A stretch of 7,546 nt of DNA from an uncultured Ruminococcus sp. (GTDB taxonomy: Bacteria; Bacillota; Clostridia; Oscillospirales; Ruminococcaceae): assembly GCA_900553675.1 (NCBI GenBank), contig USEH01000105.1, positions 1-7,546 on the forward strand, in the 5' to 3' direction. The notes below the pieces were generated by a model. That model ran no database searches, was not told where the DNA came from, and saw only the letters and a list, made by a program, of their open reading frames with translations. Shown here piece by piece: positions 7,337 through 7,546 of the stretch (the stretch's first letter is position 1; the number at the start of each line of letters is the position of its first letter). A program made the translations under genes and the position numbers.

Positions 7337-7546
7337 ATGTCAAAAGTAATAACATTCGGTGAAATTATGTTGAGACTCAACCCCGAAGGATATCTTCGCT
7401 TTGTTCAGGCGGACAAGTATGAAGCAACCTTCGGCGGCGGTGAAGCAAATGTAGCCGTCAGCCTTGCCAACTACGGCATGGATGCTGCTTTCGTTACCGC
7501 TCTGCCGAACAACGCGATCGGCGAGGCTTGCCTGCGCGACGTCCGC
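7337..7546 (+). CDS. kdgK: 2-keto-3-deoxygluconate kinase, PfkB family (N-terminal 70 residues only)
   Basis: Phosphorylates KDG, the UxuA product, to KDPG, the Eda substrate, using ATP. Only the first 70 codons are in the window and the frame is open at the edge. The fragment shows the ribokinase/PfkB N-terminus: VITFGEIMLRLNP (residues 4-16) and the substrate-binding glycine segment FGGGEANVAVSLANYG (35-50). Gly-rich GGGEANVA is typical of KDG kinases. The start has AAAAAGGAG at 7321-7329, 7 nt before the ATG. It is 37 nt after eda with no terminator between, so they are co-transcribed. Another PfkB sugar kinase is formally possible, but the context between uxuA and eda makes KDG kinase the natural reading. 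Confidence 0.9.
   Translation, partial: MSKVITFGEIMLRLNPEGYLRFVQADKYEATFGGGEANVAVSLANYGMDAAFVTALPNNAIGEACLRDVR

Noticed and set aside
1..7546. CRISPR arrays, tRNA/rRNA genes, riboswitches, insertion sequences, attachment sites
   Set aside because: No repeat-spacer pattern, RNA-gene-like structure, transposase or terminal inverted repeats seen; the leaders are under 50 nt and coding sequence fills the rest.

Overview
The window is a carbohydrate-catabolism locus from a Gram-positive, probably gut-associated member of Clostridia. Oscillospirales/Ruminococcus-like is my best guess, inferred from the protein flavour, strong AAAGGA/AAGGAG ribosome binding sites, AT-rich intergenic regions with consensus SigA promoters around GC-balanced genes, and the 359-residue Bacillus-type UxuA. 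It contains six genes. Two are cut by the window edges: the alpha-xylosidase C-terminus at the left and KDG kinase at the right.

Layout. Positions 1-3297 (minus strand) hold a two-gene unit: a secreted CapA-family lipoprotein followed 23 nt later by a cytoplasmic GH31 alpha-xylosidase closely resembling E. coli YicI. The unit has its own extended -10 promoter (3352-3380). Positions 3468-6165 (minus strand) hold uxuA-uxuB (mannonate dehydratase, then a mannitol-dehydrogenase-family fructuronate reductase), 19 nt apart and closed by a strong intrinsic terminator (3419-3456). Positions 6166-6339 are a 174-bp divergent promoter region with a near-consensus promoter on each strand and a candidate operator. 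From 6340 onward (plus strand) come a KDPG aldolase fused to a C-terminal VOC (glyoxalase-fold) domain and the start of a PfkB-family 2-keto-3-deoxygluconate kinase.

Together the central genes encode the lower hexuronate (glucuronate) route: fructuronate -> mannonate (UxuB) -> KDG (UxuA) -> KDPG (KdgK) -> pyruvate + glyceraldehyde-3-phosphate (Eda). Uronate isomerase (UxaC), a transporter and a regulator are not in the window. The neighbouring alpha-xylosidase would release xylose from isoprimeverose-type xyloglucan fragments, so the locus looks like part of a plant-polysaccharide utilisation region.

I see no mobile element, RNA gene, CRISPR array or obviously new system. The least ordinary items are the Eda-VOC fusion, the CapA lipoprotein paired with an alpha-xylosidase, and the operator-like palindrome over the uxuA -10 box. 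No stretch over 300 bases lacks a gene; the longest non-coding stretches are 3298-3467 and 6166-6339.
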